A stretch of 32,851 bases of DNA from CAZHUM01 sp046484045. GTDB lineage: Archaea > Thermoplasmatota > Thermoplasmata > Halarchaeoplasmatales > Halarchaeoplasmataceae. Within the stretch, counting starts at the first letter, position 1, and each line of letters opens with the position of its first letter. Positions 7,695-15,254 of the stretch are shown piece by piece. The notes under the pieces are model-generated. The model worked only from the letters and a program-made list of their open reading frames with translations, did no database searches and was not told the DNA's origin. The stretch is from NCBI GenBank assembly GCA_046484045.1, contig JAWOBZ010000009.1, forward strand, positions 1 through 32,851. Reading direction: 5' to 3'. Made by a program: the position numbers and the translations under genes.

Positions 7695-8732
7695 ATGGTT
7701 CAACAAACGGATTTGCTGTTGATAATTGGCTTACTGCTTTTTGCCGGCGGTCTTATGTACGGAGTTTACCTTTATTTCGAAAAGACCAAACCGTCCAGGA
7801 TTAAACAGGCAAAACGAGACCGGGGATTGGACATCGAGGACGAAGCCTACAACTCGGTGATGAGCACCAAAAGCATAGCAAGTATAATGAAAAGGAACGG
7901 AGAGGACGTTACCAGTGCAGAGATAACAATAGAAAGAGCGGAGATGGCCTTGGAAGCAGGGAATTTCTCACGGGCAAAAAACCTTGCAGACGAAGCTAGG
8001 GACAAGCTAGATTCTGTTAGAGAAGAAGGGGTTATCTACTCAAGTACACCTGCTTCTTCGTCAACGAAGAGAGCTTACACCCTGGAGAGCTTACCTGACA
8101 TATCCCCTGCCGAAGAAGACCTAGACGAAAAAACCCGTGAGTTGGAAGAACAGAAAGAAAGACTGGAGAGACTTCCAGATAATTACATGGAATCACAGTT
8201 CGAGATCGAAGTTGCCCGCGATATGGTGAAGAAAGAAGGTGATGAACAGGCCCGCCGACTGCTTGACATCGCAGAGAAAAAGTTTCAAGAAGGAGATTAT
8301 ACAACGGCACTCTCATACTCGATAAAGTGTAAGAAAAGTATCGACGAGGATCGTGCCGGCCTTTTAGCGGGGCAGACGATAGGTAAAAAGAAGAAAGAAA
8401 CCATCGTGGAGGAAACTCCGGAATCAGGAACTTTAAGGAAGGAAACGGTGATAAAGGAGGAACGGTTGGATAAAACAAGGGGTGGATACTACTGCCAAGA
8501 ATGTGGTAACCCCGTCAGTAGAGAAGATAAATTCTGTAACAAGTGCGGGGCCAAGGTAGAGATAGTTGAAACATGCCCCCAGTGCGGCGTAGAGATAGAT
8601 CCGGATGACAATTTCTGTTCTTTATGCGGATATGAAGTTAAGACTACTATGTTCGAATGCCCGGAATGTGGAAAAGAGCTCGAAGGCGATGTCAAATTCT
8701 GTCCTAACTGCGGTGTGGAATTCGAAGATTAA
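7695..8732 (+). CDS. Membrane-anchored protein with helical repeats and three zinc ribbons
   Basis: Predicted 345 residues. One transmembrane helix lies at about 7-26, with a basic stop-transfer (KTKPSRIKQAKR). Two helical-hairpin blocks of similar look follow, one around AEMALEAGNFSRAKNLADEA and one around LLDIAEKKFQEGDYTTALSY, separated by a coiled-coil stretch (EEDLDEKTRELEEQKERLE). The last ~80 residues contain three consecutive CxxC-CxxC zinc ribbons: CQECG/CNKCG, CPQCG/CSLCG, CPECG/CPNCG. So a soluble, probably cytoplasmic, metal-binding array hangs from the membrane. No enzyme motif is seen. The start fits a leaderless transcript: ATATTAAAT lies about 30 bases upstream. The gene is convergent with ksgA. 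It resembles other archaeal zinc-ribbon membrane proteins of unknown role. Confidence 0.75.
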   Translation: MVQQTDLLLIIGLLLFAGGLMYGVYLYFEKTKPSRIKQAKRDRGLDIEDEAYNSVMSTKSIASIMKRNGEDVTSAEITIERAEMALEAGNFSRAKNLADEARDKLDSVREEGVIYSSTPASSSTKRAYTLESLPDISPAEEDLDEKTRELEEQKERLERLPDNYMESQFEIEVARDMVKKEGDEQARRLLDIAEKKFQEGDYTTALSYSIKCKKSIDEDRAGLLAGQTIGKKKKETIVEETPESGTLRKETVIKEERLDKTRGGYYCQECGNPVSREDKFCNKCGAKVEIVETCPQCGVEIDPDDNFCSLCGYEVKTTMFECPECGKELEGDVKFCPNCGVEFED

Positions 8733-8739
8733 AAATATA

Positions 8740-9558
8740 TCACACTAGATCTGGTTTTTCATCTATAAGTCCCTCTTCTACAAGATAATCTACTATCCTG
8801 CATATCTCCTCCGGCGATAGGTTTTCCACCCTGTATTTCTGGAAGGGACAATCTTTTATCTCTATATCGAAACCGTTCTTCAGGGCGTTTTTAATCATCT
8901 TACGGCGGTAGTTGAAGAGTTCCCTAACTACAGCGCTGAATGCTTCGGGATAATGTAAGTCAAAGTCGGGCTCGGTGGGGATCAATTCAACAACCTCCGC
9001 GTCTACGTTAGGGGGCGGGTAAAAGCAGTGTCTTGGCACTGTGAACAACCGCTGGACCTTCGCCTTCGTGGACACCATCACGGAAAGTCTCGAGTAGTTT
9101 TCCTCCCCCATCTTTGCAACGAGCCTTTCAGCGTACTCTTTTTGATACATCAAAATCGCACAATCAAAATCGTATTCTAATAGTTTAAAAGTTAGGGGGG
9201 AAGAGATGTTGAAAGGTATGTTGGATACGATCTTGTTAAAAGGTGGCAGATCAGAGAGTTCGACATCCAAGATATCCGCCTGGATGATCTCTACATCATC
9301 GGAACCGTACCTCCCCTCTAGATATCCGTAAAGGACTTCGTCTTTCTCCACCAATATCGCTTCCCCGACCCTCTCTACTATCTCCTCGGTCAGAGTTCCT
9401 ATGCCAGGCCCGATCTCCAGAACGGTATCGTTTTCGTCCAGATCGGCGGCCTTTACCTGCTTTTCAGCAATGTTTACATCGCTCAAAAAATTCTGCCCCA
9501 TCTTCTTGGAGGGCCTTATACCGAGTTCTATCAACTTATTTTTTATCGAACCGACCAT
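8740..9558 (-). CDS. ksgA: 16S rRNA dimethyladenosine transferase KsgA/RsmA (Dim1)
   Basis: Predicted 272-residue methyltransferase that dimethylates the two adjacent adenines near the 3' end of 16S rRNA during small-subunit maturation. The opening KKMGQNFLSD is typical. SAM motif I is LEIGPGIGTLTEE (about residues 48-59), motif IV is NIPF at 113-116, and FYPPPNVDAEVV and the RELFNYRRKMIKNAL stretch are family hallmarks of the C-terminal part. The length is normal for the family. GGGAG precedes the ATG by about 10 bases, and a TATA-like TTATTTAATATT sits further upstream near 9630-9645, so it probably has its own promoter separate from the PRC-barrel gene. Confidence 0.95.
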   Translation of the reverse strand: MVGSIKNKLIELGIRPSKKMGQNFLSDVNIAEKQVKAADLDENDTVLEIGPGIGTLTEEIVERVGEAILVEKDEVLYGYLEGRYGSDDVEIIQADILDVELSDLPPFNKIVSNIPFNISSPLTFKLLEYDFDCAILMYQKEYAERLVAKMGEENYSRLSVMVSTKAKVQRLFTVPRHCFYPPPNVDAEVVELIPTEPDFDLHYPEAFSAVVRELFNYRRKMIKNALKNGFDIEIKDCPFQKYRVENLSPEEICRIVDYLVEEGLIDEKPDLV

Positions 9559-9693
9559 GGTTTTAGACTCCCTTTGTAAGCGGTTTATTGTCTTTGATCA
9601 AGATACTTGAATTCGATGATGACGGTAGAATATTAAATAACCCGATGCTCGTTCACTTTGTTGATCTCTGGGATATGGTAAGTGAATAAGGTA

Positions 9694-9942
9694 TCAATCT
9701 ACAGTAATATTTTCCATCACAACTACGTCTCTCACCGCTTTCATACCCTCAAAGGGGAGAACGATCCGTCCTTCAGCATCGGTATCGAACAGCCGGGGCT
9801 CTATCTCTTCAGCAGGGGTGACCAGTACGTGTTTCATCATCCCCGTCTTGGTATTCACGACGAAGTTGTCGATCATGCCGAGTATCTGCCCATCGTTTGT
9901 CATCACGGTTTTTCCACGCAGTTCTGTAACGAACATTTTCAT
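9694..9942 (-). CDS. PRC-barrel domain protein
   Basis: Predicted 82-residue single-domain protein. The opening MKMFVTELRGKTVMTNDGQ followed by LGMIDNFVVNTKTGMMKHVLV is the archaeal PRC-barrel pattern, a small beta barrel used for protein or RNA contacts. It matches the short stand-alone PRC proteins of euryarchaea, some of which (CdpB in Haloferax) act in cell division with SepF, and others of which are unassigned. A strong AAGGAGG lies 8 bases before the ATG. The gene follows cdc48 by 33 bases on the same strand, so the two are probably co-transcribed. The family is clear; the exact role is not. Confidence 0.85.
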   Translation of the reverse strand: MKMFVTELRGKTVMTNDGQILGMIDNFVVNTKTGMMKHVLVTPAEEIEPRLFDTDAEGRIVLPFEGMKAVRDVVVMENITVD

Positions 9943-9975
9943 ATTCTTTTCCTCCTTATAGAGTTTGCATTTTTA

Positions 9976-12180
9976 CTACCGGTATATCCCAACCCCATTA
10001 TAATCTTTCTTCTTACGGAATGTCCTTTCTAGGTCTTTTTCCATCTCATCGTAGATGTTCAATATCTCATCATCCACAGAGGGGTTGACGGATTCCAAAG
10101 CGTCCTCGAAGTGTTTCATGCCCACCTTTTTAGCGTTCTCTCTGAGTGCAGACAGCCCCGCCTCTCTGCATACGGACTGGATATCCGCTCCGACGAAGGA
10201 GTCTGTCTCCTTTGCTAAACGATCTAGGTCTACATCCTTTTTCAACGGCATCTTCTTGGTGTGTACTTTGAATATCTCCTTTCTAGCATCTTCGTCGGGA
10301 ACGCCTATCATGATCATCTGATCGAATCGCCCCGCCCTCAAAAGAGCGGGATCCACTCTGTCCGGTCTGTTGGTAGCCCCCAGGACGACTATACCGGTGT
10401 TCAACTCGACACCATCCAAGCTGGTTAGGAGTTGATTGACGATCCTAGAGGTCACTCCCTCGTCTTCACTGAGACTTCTTTCGGGTGCGAGGGCGTCAAG
10501 TTCGTCCAGGAAAACTATCGTCGGTGCCGCCTGACGTGCTTTTTTGAATATCTCTCTTACGGCCTTCTCGCTGTCGCCCACCCATTTGGAAAGTATCTCG
10601 GGTCCCTTGACCGAGATGAAATTAGCTTGAGATTCGTTCGCTATGGCTTTAGCCAGGAGTGTTTTTCCAGTACCTGGCGGTCCGTATAAAAGGATCCCCT
10701 TCGGCGGCGCGATGCCCATCTTTTCGTAGGAGTGGGGGTCCGCGATGGGTCTCTCAACGGATTCCATGAGTTTATCTTTGACGTCCTCTAGACCTCCGAC
10801 GTCCTCCCACGACAGCTCTGGTATCTCCACCAGTATCTCCCTCAGACTACTGGGTTCTATCTCCCTCAATGCCTTCATGAAGTCGTCTTCGTTTACCTCC
10901 ATCTTTTCGATAATCTCACGGGGTATGGGGCGATCCAATTCTATCTCGGGTATGTACCGTCTGAGTGCTCTCATGGCCGCTTCCTTCGCTAGAGATTCTA
11001 AATCGGCGCCTGCGAACCCGTGGGTCATGGAGGCCAGTTCATCCAGGTCGACGTCCTCCGCAATCGGAACCCCCCTGGTGTGTATCTGAAGTATCTCCTT
11101 CCTTCCGTCTCTATCGGGCAGCCCTATCTCGATCTCTCTGTCGAACCTACCGGGCCTTCTCAAAGCTCCGTCGATGGCATCCACTCTGTTCGTCGCGGCT
11201 ATCACGATGGTTTCCCCTCTCTGTGACAGCCCGTCCATAAGGGTGAGCAGTTGTGCTACGACCCTCCTTTCGACCTCTCCTTTGACATCGTCCCTTTTGG
11301 GTGCTATGGAATCCAATTCATCTATGAAGACTATAGAGGGGGATTGTTCCTCGGCTTCTTCGAATTTTTCTCTGAGTTTTCCTTCGCTCTGGCCGTAGTA
11401 CTTTGACATGATCTCGGGGCCCTGCACCGAGAAGAAGCTCGCCCCGGATTCGTTCGCCACCGCCTTTGCGATCCACGTTTTACCCGTGCCCGGCGGGCCG
11501 TGTAGCAATACACCCTTTGGCGGTTCTATACCCAATCTCTCGAAAAGGTCCGGGTGTTTGAGAGGCAGTTCGATCATCTCCCTGACCCTCTGTAGCTGCT
11601 CATCCAAGCCTCCTACGTCCTCGTAGGTCACCGTTGTAGCTCCGAGGGCTTCGTATTCGCTCACCGGCTCGTCTTTTACGGTCAGCTCGGTATACTCGGT
11701 GACGATCACCGGTTCCAAGGGGCTCGTCGCGATGATTATGAACGGGATGTTTCCACCCATGAGCGAGATGCCGGGTATAACGATGGCATCCTTGGACATA
11801 ACCGGTCGATTCAACAATCTTTTCTTTATGTGGGCGTCGAATCTTTCACCGAACTTGATGGTATTTTCATCTTCTATAGCCGGTGCGATAACGATCTTTT
11901 TTGCGGGCTTTGGCTCGACTTTGACCACTTCCACCTTATCCCCCACCGAGACCTTGGCGTTCTTTCTCACCAAACCGTCTATACAGATCAATCCCTTTCC
12001 CTCGTCTTCAGAAGATATACCAAAAACGGTAGCTACTGTTTCTCTCTCGCCCATTATCTTGATCGTGTCTCCGCTCTCCACACCCAATTTCAGTCTCGTT
12101 TTAGGCCCCAATCTTGCTCGATTGCGACCCACGTCCTCCTGAGGTGCTTCCTTTACTTTGAGAAGTACTTTGTCAGACAT
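9976..12180 (-). CDS. cdc48: Cdc48/VAT-type AAA ATPase
   Basis: Predicted 734-residue unfoldase that extracts and unfolds substrates, often for the 20S proteasome. The double-psi barrel N-domain covers about 1-180. The D1 module has Walker A GPPGTGKT at 228-235 and Walker B FIDELD near 285-290; D2 has Walker A at 500-507 and FLDELD at 557-562. Arginine-finger regions (RRPGRFD, LRAGRFD) are present in both. The chain ends ...GVGIYR, a C-terminal hydrophobic-Tyr-X motif like those that dock ATPases into proteasome pockets. Length and order are normal for archaeal Cdc48. Upstream, TATTTAATAAAT and no ribosome site suggest a short or absent leader. The PRC-barrel gene follows closely. Confidence 0.97.
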   Translation of the reverse strand: MSDKVLLKVKEAPQEDVGRNRARLGPKTRLKLGVESGDTIKIMGERETVATVFGISSEDEGKGLICIDGLVRKNAKVSVGDKVEVVKVEPKPAKKIVIAPAIEDENTIKFGERFDAHIKKRLLNRPVMSKDAIVIPGISLMGGNIPFIIIATSPLEPVIVTEYTELTVKDEPVSEYEALGATTVTYEDVGGLDEQLQRVREMIELPLKHPDLFERLGIEPPKGVLLHGPPGTGKTWIAKAVANESGASFFSVQGPEIMSKYYGQSEGKLREKFEEAEEQSPSIVFIDELDSIAPKRDDVKGEVERRVVAQLLTLMDGLSQRGETIVIAATNRVDAIDGALRRPGRFDREIEIGLPDRDGRKEILQIHTRGVPIAEDVDLDELASMTHGFAGADLESLAKEAAMRALRRYIPEIELDRPIPREIIEKMEVNEDDFMKALREIEPSSLREILVEIPELSWEDVGGLEDVKDKLMESVERPIADPHSYEKMGIAPPKGILLYGPPGTGKTLLAKAIANESQANFISVKGPEILSKWVGDSEKAVREIFKKARQAAPTIVFLDELDALAPERSLSEDEGVTSRIVNQLLTSLDGVELNTGIVVLGATNRPDRVDPALLRAGRFDQMIMIGVPDEDARKEIFKVHTKKMPLKKDVDLDRLAKETDSFVGADIQSVCREAGLSALRENAKKVGMKHFEDALESVNPSVDDEILNIYDEMEKDLERTFRKKKDYNGVGIYR

Positions 12181-12247
12181 TATAATCCGCTTATAAGAGA
12201 TGGTACTTATTTATTAAATATTTGTTGACGGGAAAAGATGAATAAAC

Positions 12248-12943
12248 TCAGTTAGTACTTTCAGATTCTTCGCCGATAAGAACTCTCTCCACGACTCTCT
12301 CCGTGTGCCCGTTCACGTCTTCCATAGATATGGTGAAGTCGTAGGGGTTCGTCCTTGCTGTCAGGTTTAATCTGTACTCGTAGCGGTGATCCCCGACCCT
12401 TTCCATATCGTATTCACTACCCTGAAATTCGAGCATGACGCTCTCTTCCTTTACACCTACGTTGTCAGTCACTTTGGCTGAAATGTTGATGTAGTACGAC
12501 TGTGAATTGTTCAACTCTACATCGTCCAGATGTACCCATCCGTCCTGTGTTTCTATCCAGATGTCCAGATCGTTTAGGTCCGGATCCGTAAAATCGTTGA
12601 ACGGTGGATTTATCAAAATCAGCCAGAATGCCAGCCAAGTGAAAAAGAACATGAAAGCATTTGTAGCGTACTCTTTCTTGCCGAAATCGGAAGTATCTAT
12701 GCCCAGAGTGTTGAAAAGAGGGAATATGACGAGTAGACCGAATATGCCAACCATGAAGCCGAAGGTCCAGTCCATGGTCAGTTTGAATACCTGTGTAGCG
12801 ATCAAAGAGAAAATCGGAGCCACGGCGATGGATATCAGAACGGTTTTACCCTTCTTGATCTCATCCTTCATGTACTCTACTCTATCGAACTCTGGGAATT
12901 CGAAGTCTGGCTCCTCTTCTTCCTTCTTCTTACGCTTGGACAT
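12248..12943 (-). CDS. Membrane protein with external beta domain, unknown function
   Basis: Predicted 231 residues. The N-terminus is a charged cytoplasmic segment (MSKRKKKEEEEPDFEFPEFD). Three hydrophobic helices follow: about 35-55, 61-80 and 92-112. The remaining ~115 residues look like an immunoglobulin-like or other beta-sandwich domain, with SYYINISAKVTDNVGVKEE and FTISMEDVNGHTERVVERV, a pattern seen in Ig-like folds of archaeal envelope proteins, and probably face outside. No enzyme motif is visible. A perfect palindromic TATA box (ACTTTATAAAGT, 12967-12978) sits about 30 bases upstream of the ATG, so the transcript is probably leaderless. It lies upstream of cdc48 with 67 bases between, and each gene has its own promoter. 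Confidence 0.7.
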   Translation of the reverse strand: MSKRKKKEEEEPDFEFPEFDRVEYMKDEIKKGKTVLISIAVAPIFSLIATQVFKLTMDWTFGFMVGIFGLLVIFPLFNTLGIDTSDFGKKEYATNAFMFFFTWLAFWLILINPPFNDFTDPDLNDLDIWIETQDGWVHLDDVELNNSQSYYINISAKVTDNVGVKEESVMLEFQGSEYDMERVGDHRYEYRLNLTARTNPYDFTISMEDVNGHTERVVERVLIGEESESTN

Positions 12944-13018
12944 CTAGCGCTCTTTAGTTAGGGTGGACTTTATAAAGTTTCTTATCTGCAGCCTCGAAAT
13001 GAAAAGTCCATGATAAAA

Positions 13019-13027
13019 TTATTTAAA
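13019..13027 (+). promoter_or_regulatory. TATA box upstream of the NifX-like gene
   Basis: TTATTTAAA, preceded by an A-rich BRE-like stretch. The predicted transcription start about 25 bases on falls at 13047-13051, exactly on the GTG of a short frame and 80 bases before the NifX-like ATG. The NifX-like gene therefore has either a long leader or a leaderless leader peptide. Confidence 0.5.
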
Positions 13028-13048
13028 GGATGTGGCCTTTTGTAATAT

Positions 13049-13132
13049 GTGGTAAAAGTGGATAACGAAAAAATCAAAGTGTCATGTAGAAAAGCGGTTT
13101 ACGATAAAAAAGTTCTTGGAGGAAAAAGATGA
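13049..13132 (+). CDS. Possible 27-residue leader peptide
   Basis: A short frame starts with GTG at the predicted transcription start and runs 27 codons, VVKVDNEKIKVSC followed by RKAVYDKKVLGGKR. Its TGA overlaps the ATG of the NifX-like gene (ATGA), a layout typical of translational coupling. The peptide is basic and has one cysteine. GGAGG within its last codons serves as the ribosome site of the next gene. It could equally be an untranslated leader; there is no family match I can name. Confidence 0.3.
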   Translation: MVKVDNEKIKVSCRKAVYDKKVLGGKR

Positions 13133-13485
13133 GAATAGCTATTCCCACCGATGGTCAGCAGGGTATGGAAGACAGCATAAGTAATCACTTCGGCAGGTGT
13201 CCCACTTTTACTATATACGATACCGATACGAAGGAAGTAGAAGTGATACTCAACACCAGCGAACACATGGGAGGAAGCGGTAAACCGCCGGAATTACTCT
13301 CTCAACAACATATCGATGTAATGATAACCTCTAACTTGGGAAGAAGAGCGGTCACTATGTTCAAAGAATTCGGTATACAAGTCTACTGCGGTGCAAGGGG
13401 CACAGCAAAGGATGCCGTCGAATCATGGAGAAGAGGTGAACTCGCCGCAGCCGATGAAAATAATGTGTGTGAAGAAGGGCATTAA
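13129..13485 (+). CDS. NifX/NifB-type dinitrogenase iron-molybdenum cofactor domain protein
   Basis: Predicted 118 residues with the RNase H-like fold of the Nitro_FeMo-Co family: MRIAIPTDGQQGMEDSISNH, then HFGRCPTFTIYDTD, and the later VMITSNLGRRAVTMFKEFGI and VYCGARGTAKDAVESW. Stand-alone members are widespread in archaea lacking nitrogenase and are thought to bind Fe-S or Mo/W-linked clusters. The C-terminus ends ADENNVCEEGH, with one Cys and a His that could add metal ligands. No nif genes are near, so nitrogen fixation should not be inferred. GGAGG lies 7 bases upstream of the ATG. It is convergent, 3 bases apart, with the UPF0200-type kinase gene. Confidence 0.85.
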   Translation: MRIAIPTDGQQGMEDSISNHFGRCPTFTIYDTDTKEVEVILNTSEHMGGSGKPPELLSQQHIDVMITSNLGRRAVTMFKEFGIQVYCGARGTAKDAVESWRRGELAAADENNVCEEGH

Positions 13486-13488
13486 GGA

Positions 13489-14019
13489 TCATAAAGAGCT
13501 GAGGACTTCTGATATCTCCGAACGGAACTCGTCCAGCGTACCCTCGTTAACTATCATCTTGTCAGCTTTCGCTATCACTCTTCCCAGGCCCCACTCCAAC
13601 TCTCTGTTATCACGATCTTGAAATTGTTTCCATGTTTGGGGTGCGTCTTCCCTACCTCTTTCCTTCAATCTGTCAAATCTTGTTTTTGGTGAAGCGTGAA
13701 CTGCGATTATTATCACGTCCTCCCCGATCATCCGTCTGAACATCTTTACCTCTGCCAAACTCCGGACACCGTCTATGACCATCTCACCGCCCTCTATTTT
13801 TTCACAGGTTCTCTCAGCCCAGATCTCTTCGCCGCGTACACCCCTTTCCCTATCGGCAAATCCCCCTATGCCAGAATCCGTTTTCTCTATCTCGTTTTTC
13901 TTTGCATACACTCTAACAACGTCTCCCATCCTAACGATGTTGTACCCCTCCTCGGAAGCGATCTTAAGGAATTCTTCCTTTCCGCTTCCCGGCATCCCTG
14001 TAAGAAGTATGACGGTCAT
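13489..14019 (-). CDS. P-loop kinase-like protein, UPF0200 type
   Basis: Predicted 176-residue P-loop protein. Walker A is LTGMPGSGKEEF at about residues 5-16. Later come RMGDVVR, GIGGFADRERG and IDGVRSLAEVKMFRR, the pattern of the archaeal UPF0200 family, which is related to adenylate and dephospho-CoA kinases. A nucleotide or cofactor kinase role is plausible; the substrate is not established. It begins 8 bases after nadE on the same strand, so a link to NAD or CoA metabolism is suggested by position only. A GTGAG site lies at the end of nadE just before the ATG. Confidence 0.75.
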   Translation of the reverse strand: MTVILLTGMPGSGKEEFLKIASEEGYNIVRMGDVVRVYAKKNEIEKTDSGIGGFADRERGVRGEEIWAERTCEKIEGGEMVIDGVRSLAEVKMFRRMIGEDVIIIAVHASPKTRFDRLKERGREDAPQTWKQFQDRDNRELEWGLGRVIAKADKMIVNEGTLDEFRSEISEVLSSL

Positions 14020-14027
14020 TTTCTCAC

Positions 14028-14834
14028 TCAGTATGAGTACTCTCTCCAGTCCAGGCCCACTGTCCTGCTCCTCAGCTTGACGATCGTGGGTATCTTTCTT
14101 TTATGGGCGTTCCTTTCCACCGTTCTCTTGATGTTTTTCACTTCGTCCAGGGTCAATCCGCTTTTTTCAACAATATCTTCCACTGGATTTAGTCCTTCGA
14201 TACCCTTGAGAACAACATCCAAGGTCTCGTAAGAATATCCAAGCTCTTCCTCGTCGGTCTGCCCTTTCCAGAGGCCGGCCCTCGGTGTCTTATCGAGAAA
14301 TCTTTCCGGCACTCCGATGCTTTTCGCCATCTCTTTGAGGTCACTTTTGAAAACGTCTCCGATCGGTAGAAAATCAGCGGCACAGTCACCGTACTTGGTG
14401 GTGTATCCCAAAAGGACCTCGCTCTTGTTGCTGCATCCCACGACCAACTTTTTTTCCACGTTGGCGAAGTAATACCAGATACACATACGCACCCTTGCCT
14501 TTAGATTTGCATAGGGTATCCTTTTGTCCTCGTCCACTGGAAAAGAGTCTAAAATACCGTCGATGGGCACTTCATCCCATTCCACACCCCATTCGTCAAC
14601 AAGCCATCTCGCATCATCCATATCGACATCGGGTGTGGCATCCTCTGGCATTATGATGCAGTGCACTTTCTCCTTGTCCAGAGCATCTATGCAGAGTTTT
14701 AGGACCGTAGAAGAGTCCAATCCTCCACTGAGCCCCATGACCACTCCGTTGGAGCCCGTTTTCTCTACTTTATCCTTGATGAACTCGTGTATAACAGTGA
14801 TATCATCGTCGAGTGATCCATCGTTTCGACTCAT
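14028..14834 (-). CDS. nadE: NAD synthetase, ammonia-dependent type
   Basis: Predicted 268 residues. The enzyme makes NAD from nicotinic acid adenine dinucleotide, ATP and ammonia. The ATP-pyrophosphatase loop is SGGLDS at 36-41. Other hallmarks are CSNKSEVLLGYTTKYGDCAAD for the NaAD/ATP site and RAGLWKGQTDEEELGYSYE near residue 185-205. There is no N-terminal glutaminase domain, so free ammonia is the nitrogen donor. The length is normal. It is the middle gene of a minus-strand group: AbrB-like protein, nadE, UPF0200-type kinase. Confidence 0.95.
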   Translation of the reverse strand: MSRNDGSLDDDITVIHEFIKDKVEKTGSNGVVMGLSGGLDSSTVLKLCIDALDKEKVHCIIMPEDATPDVDMDDARWLVDEWGVEWDEVPIDGILDSFPVDEDKRIPYANLKARVRMCIWYYFANVEKKLVVGCSNKSEVLLGYTTKYGDCAADFLPIGDVFKSDLKEMAKSIGVPERFLDKTPRAGLWKGQTDEEELGYSYETLDVVLKGIEGLNPVEDIVEKSGLTLDEVKNIKRTVERNAHKRKIPTIVKLRSRTVGLDWREYSY

Positions 14835-14875
14835 AAACGGTGATTATTCTAAGATGTTATTATCTTTACGGTTTT

Positions 14876-15088
14876 CTACTCCCGGCCCACAATCAATTTA
14901 TCCCTGTCAGGCCAGTTCTCAACTTTCTGTATGATGATCATGTTCTCACGCACCCTTACGTACACTTCGTCACCGATTTCGAAACCCGCTGCGTGCAGTT
15001 CATCTTCGTTCAAGCTCAGATGTGCGTTGTGGTATTCCCCGTCCTTGCCCATACTTCCGCTCGGGCTGAGTTTTTTCTTCCTGACCAT
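14876..15088 (-). CDS. Small AbrB/SpoVT-like protein
   Basis: Predicted 70-residue protein. SMGKDGEYHNAHLSLNEDEL followed by HAAGFEIGDEVYVRVRENMI and IIQKV looks like a swapped-hairpin AbrB-type barrel: a strand, a short helix after an L-x-x-x-E-L pattern, then GD-V-V-V strands. Such proteins are DNA-binding regulators or antitoxins. The KKK at the N-terminus would suit nucleic acid binding. It is the first gene upstream of nadE (41 bases), so it might regulate this group. The fold call is by pattern only; no partner toxin is adjacent. Confidence 0.5.
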   Translation of the reverse strand: MVRKKKLSPSGSMGKDGEYHNAHLSLNEDELHAAGFEIGDEVYVRVRENMIIIQKVENWPDRDKLIVGRE

Positions 15089-15254
15089 CTTATTTAGCTC
15101 TTGGAGATTATATCCTCACGAATAATTTTATATTATATATATTTTCATACTTTATATCGTATTGTAATGAAATGAACCTTCACTTTCACCTCCCCCCCAT
15201 GGTAAATGTTAATAACCCCTACAGCTATCTTCATAGTCCCCGGAGATATCAAAG
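15089..15254. promoter_or_regulatory. Divergent promoter region between AbrB-like gene and mcm
   Basis: 166 AT-rich bases. A TATA-like run (TTTATATTATATATATT, about 15127-15143) fits minus-strand transcription. For mcm, AAATGTTAATAAC at 15204-15216 is a plausible TATA box, with a start about 20 bases before the ATG and GGAG at 15241-15244 as the ribosome site. A C-tract (CCTCCCCCCC) lies between them. Confidence 0.4.

Noticed and set aside
13129..13485. Nitrogen fixation locus
   Set aside because: Only a stand-alone NifX/NifB-type domain is present; no nitrogenase or other nif gene lies near it.
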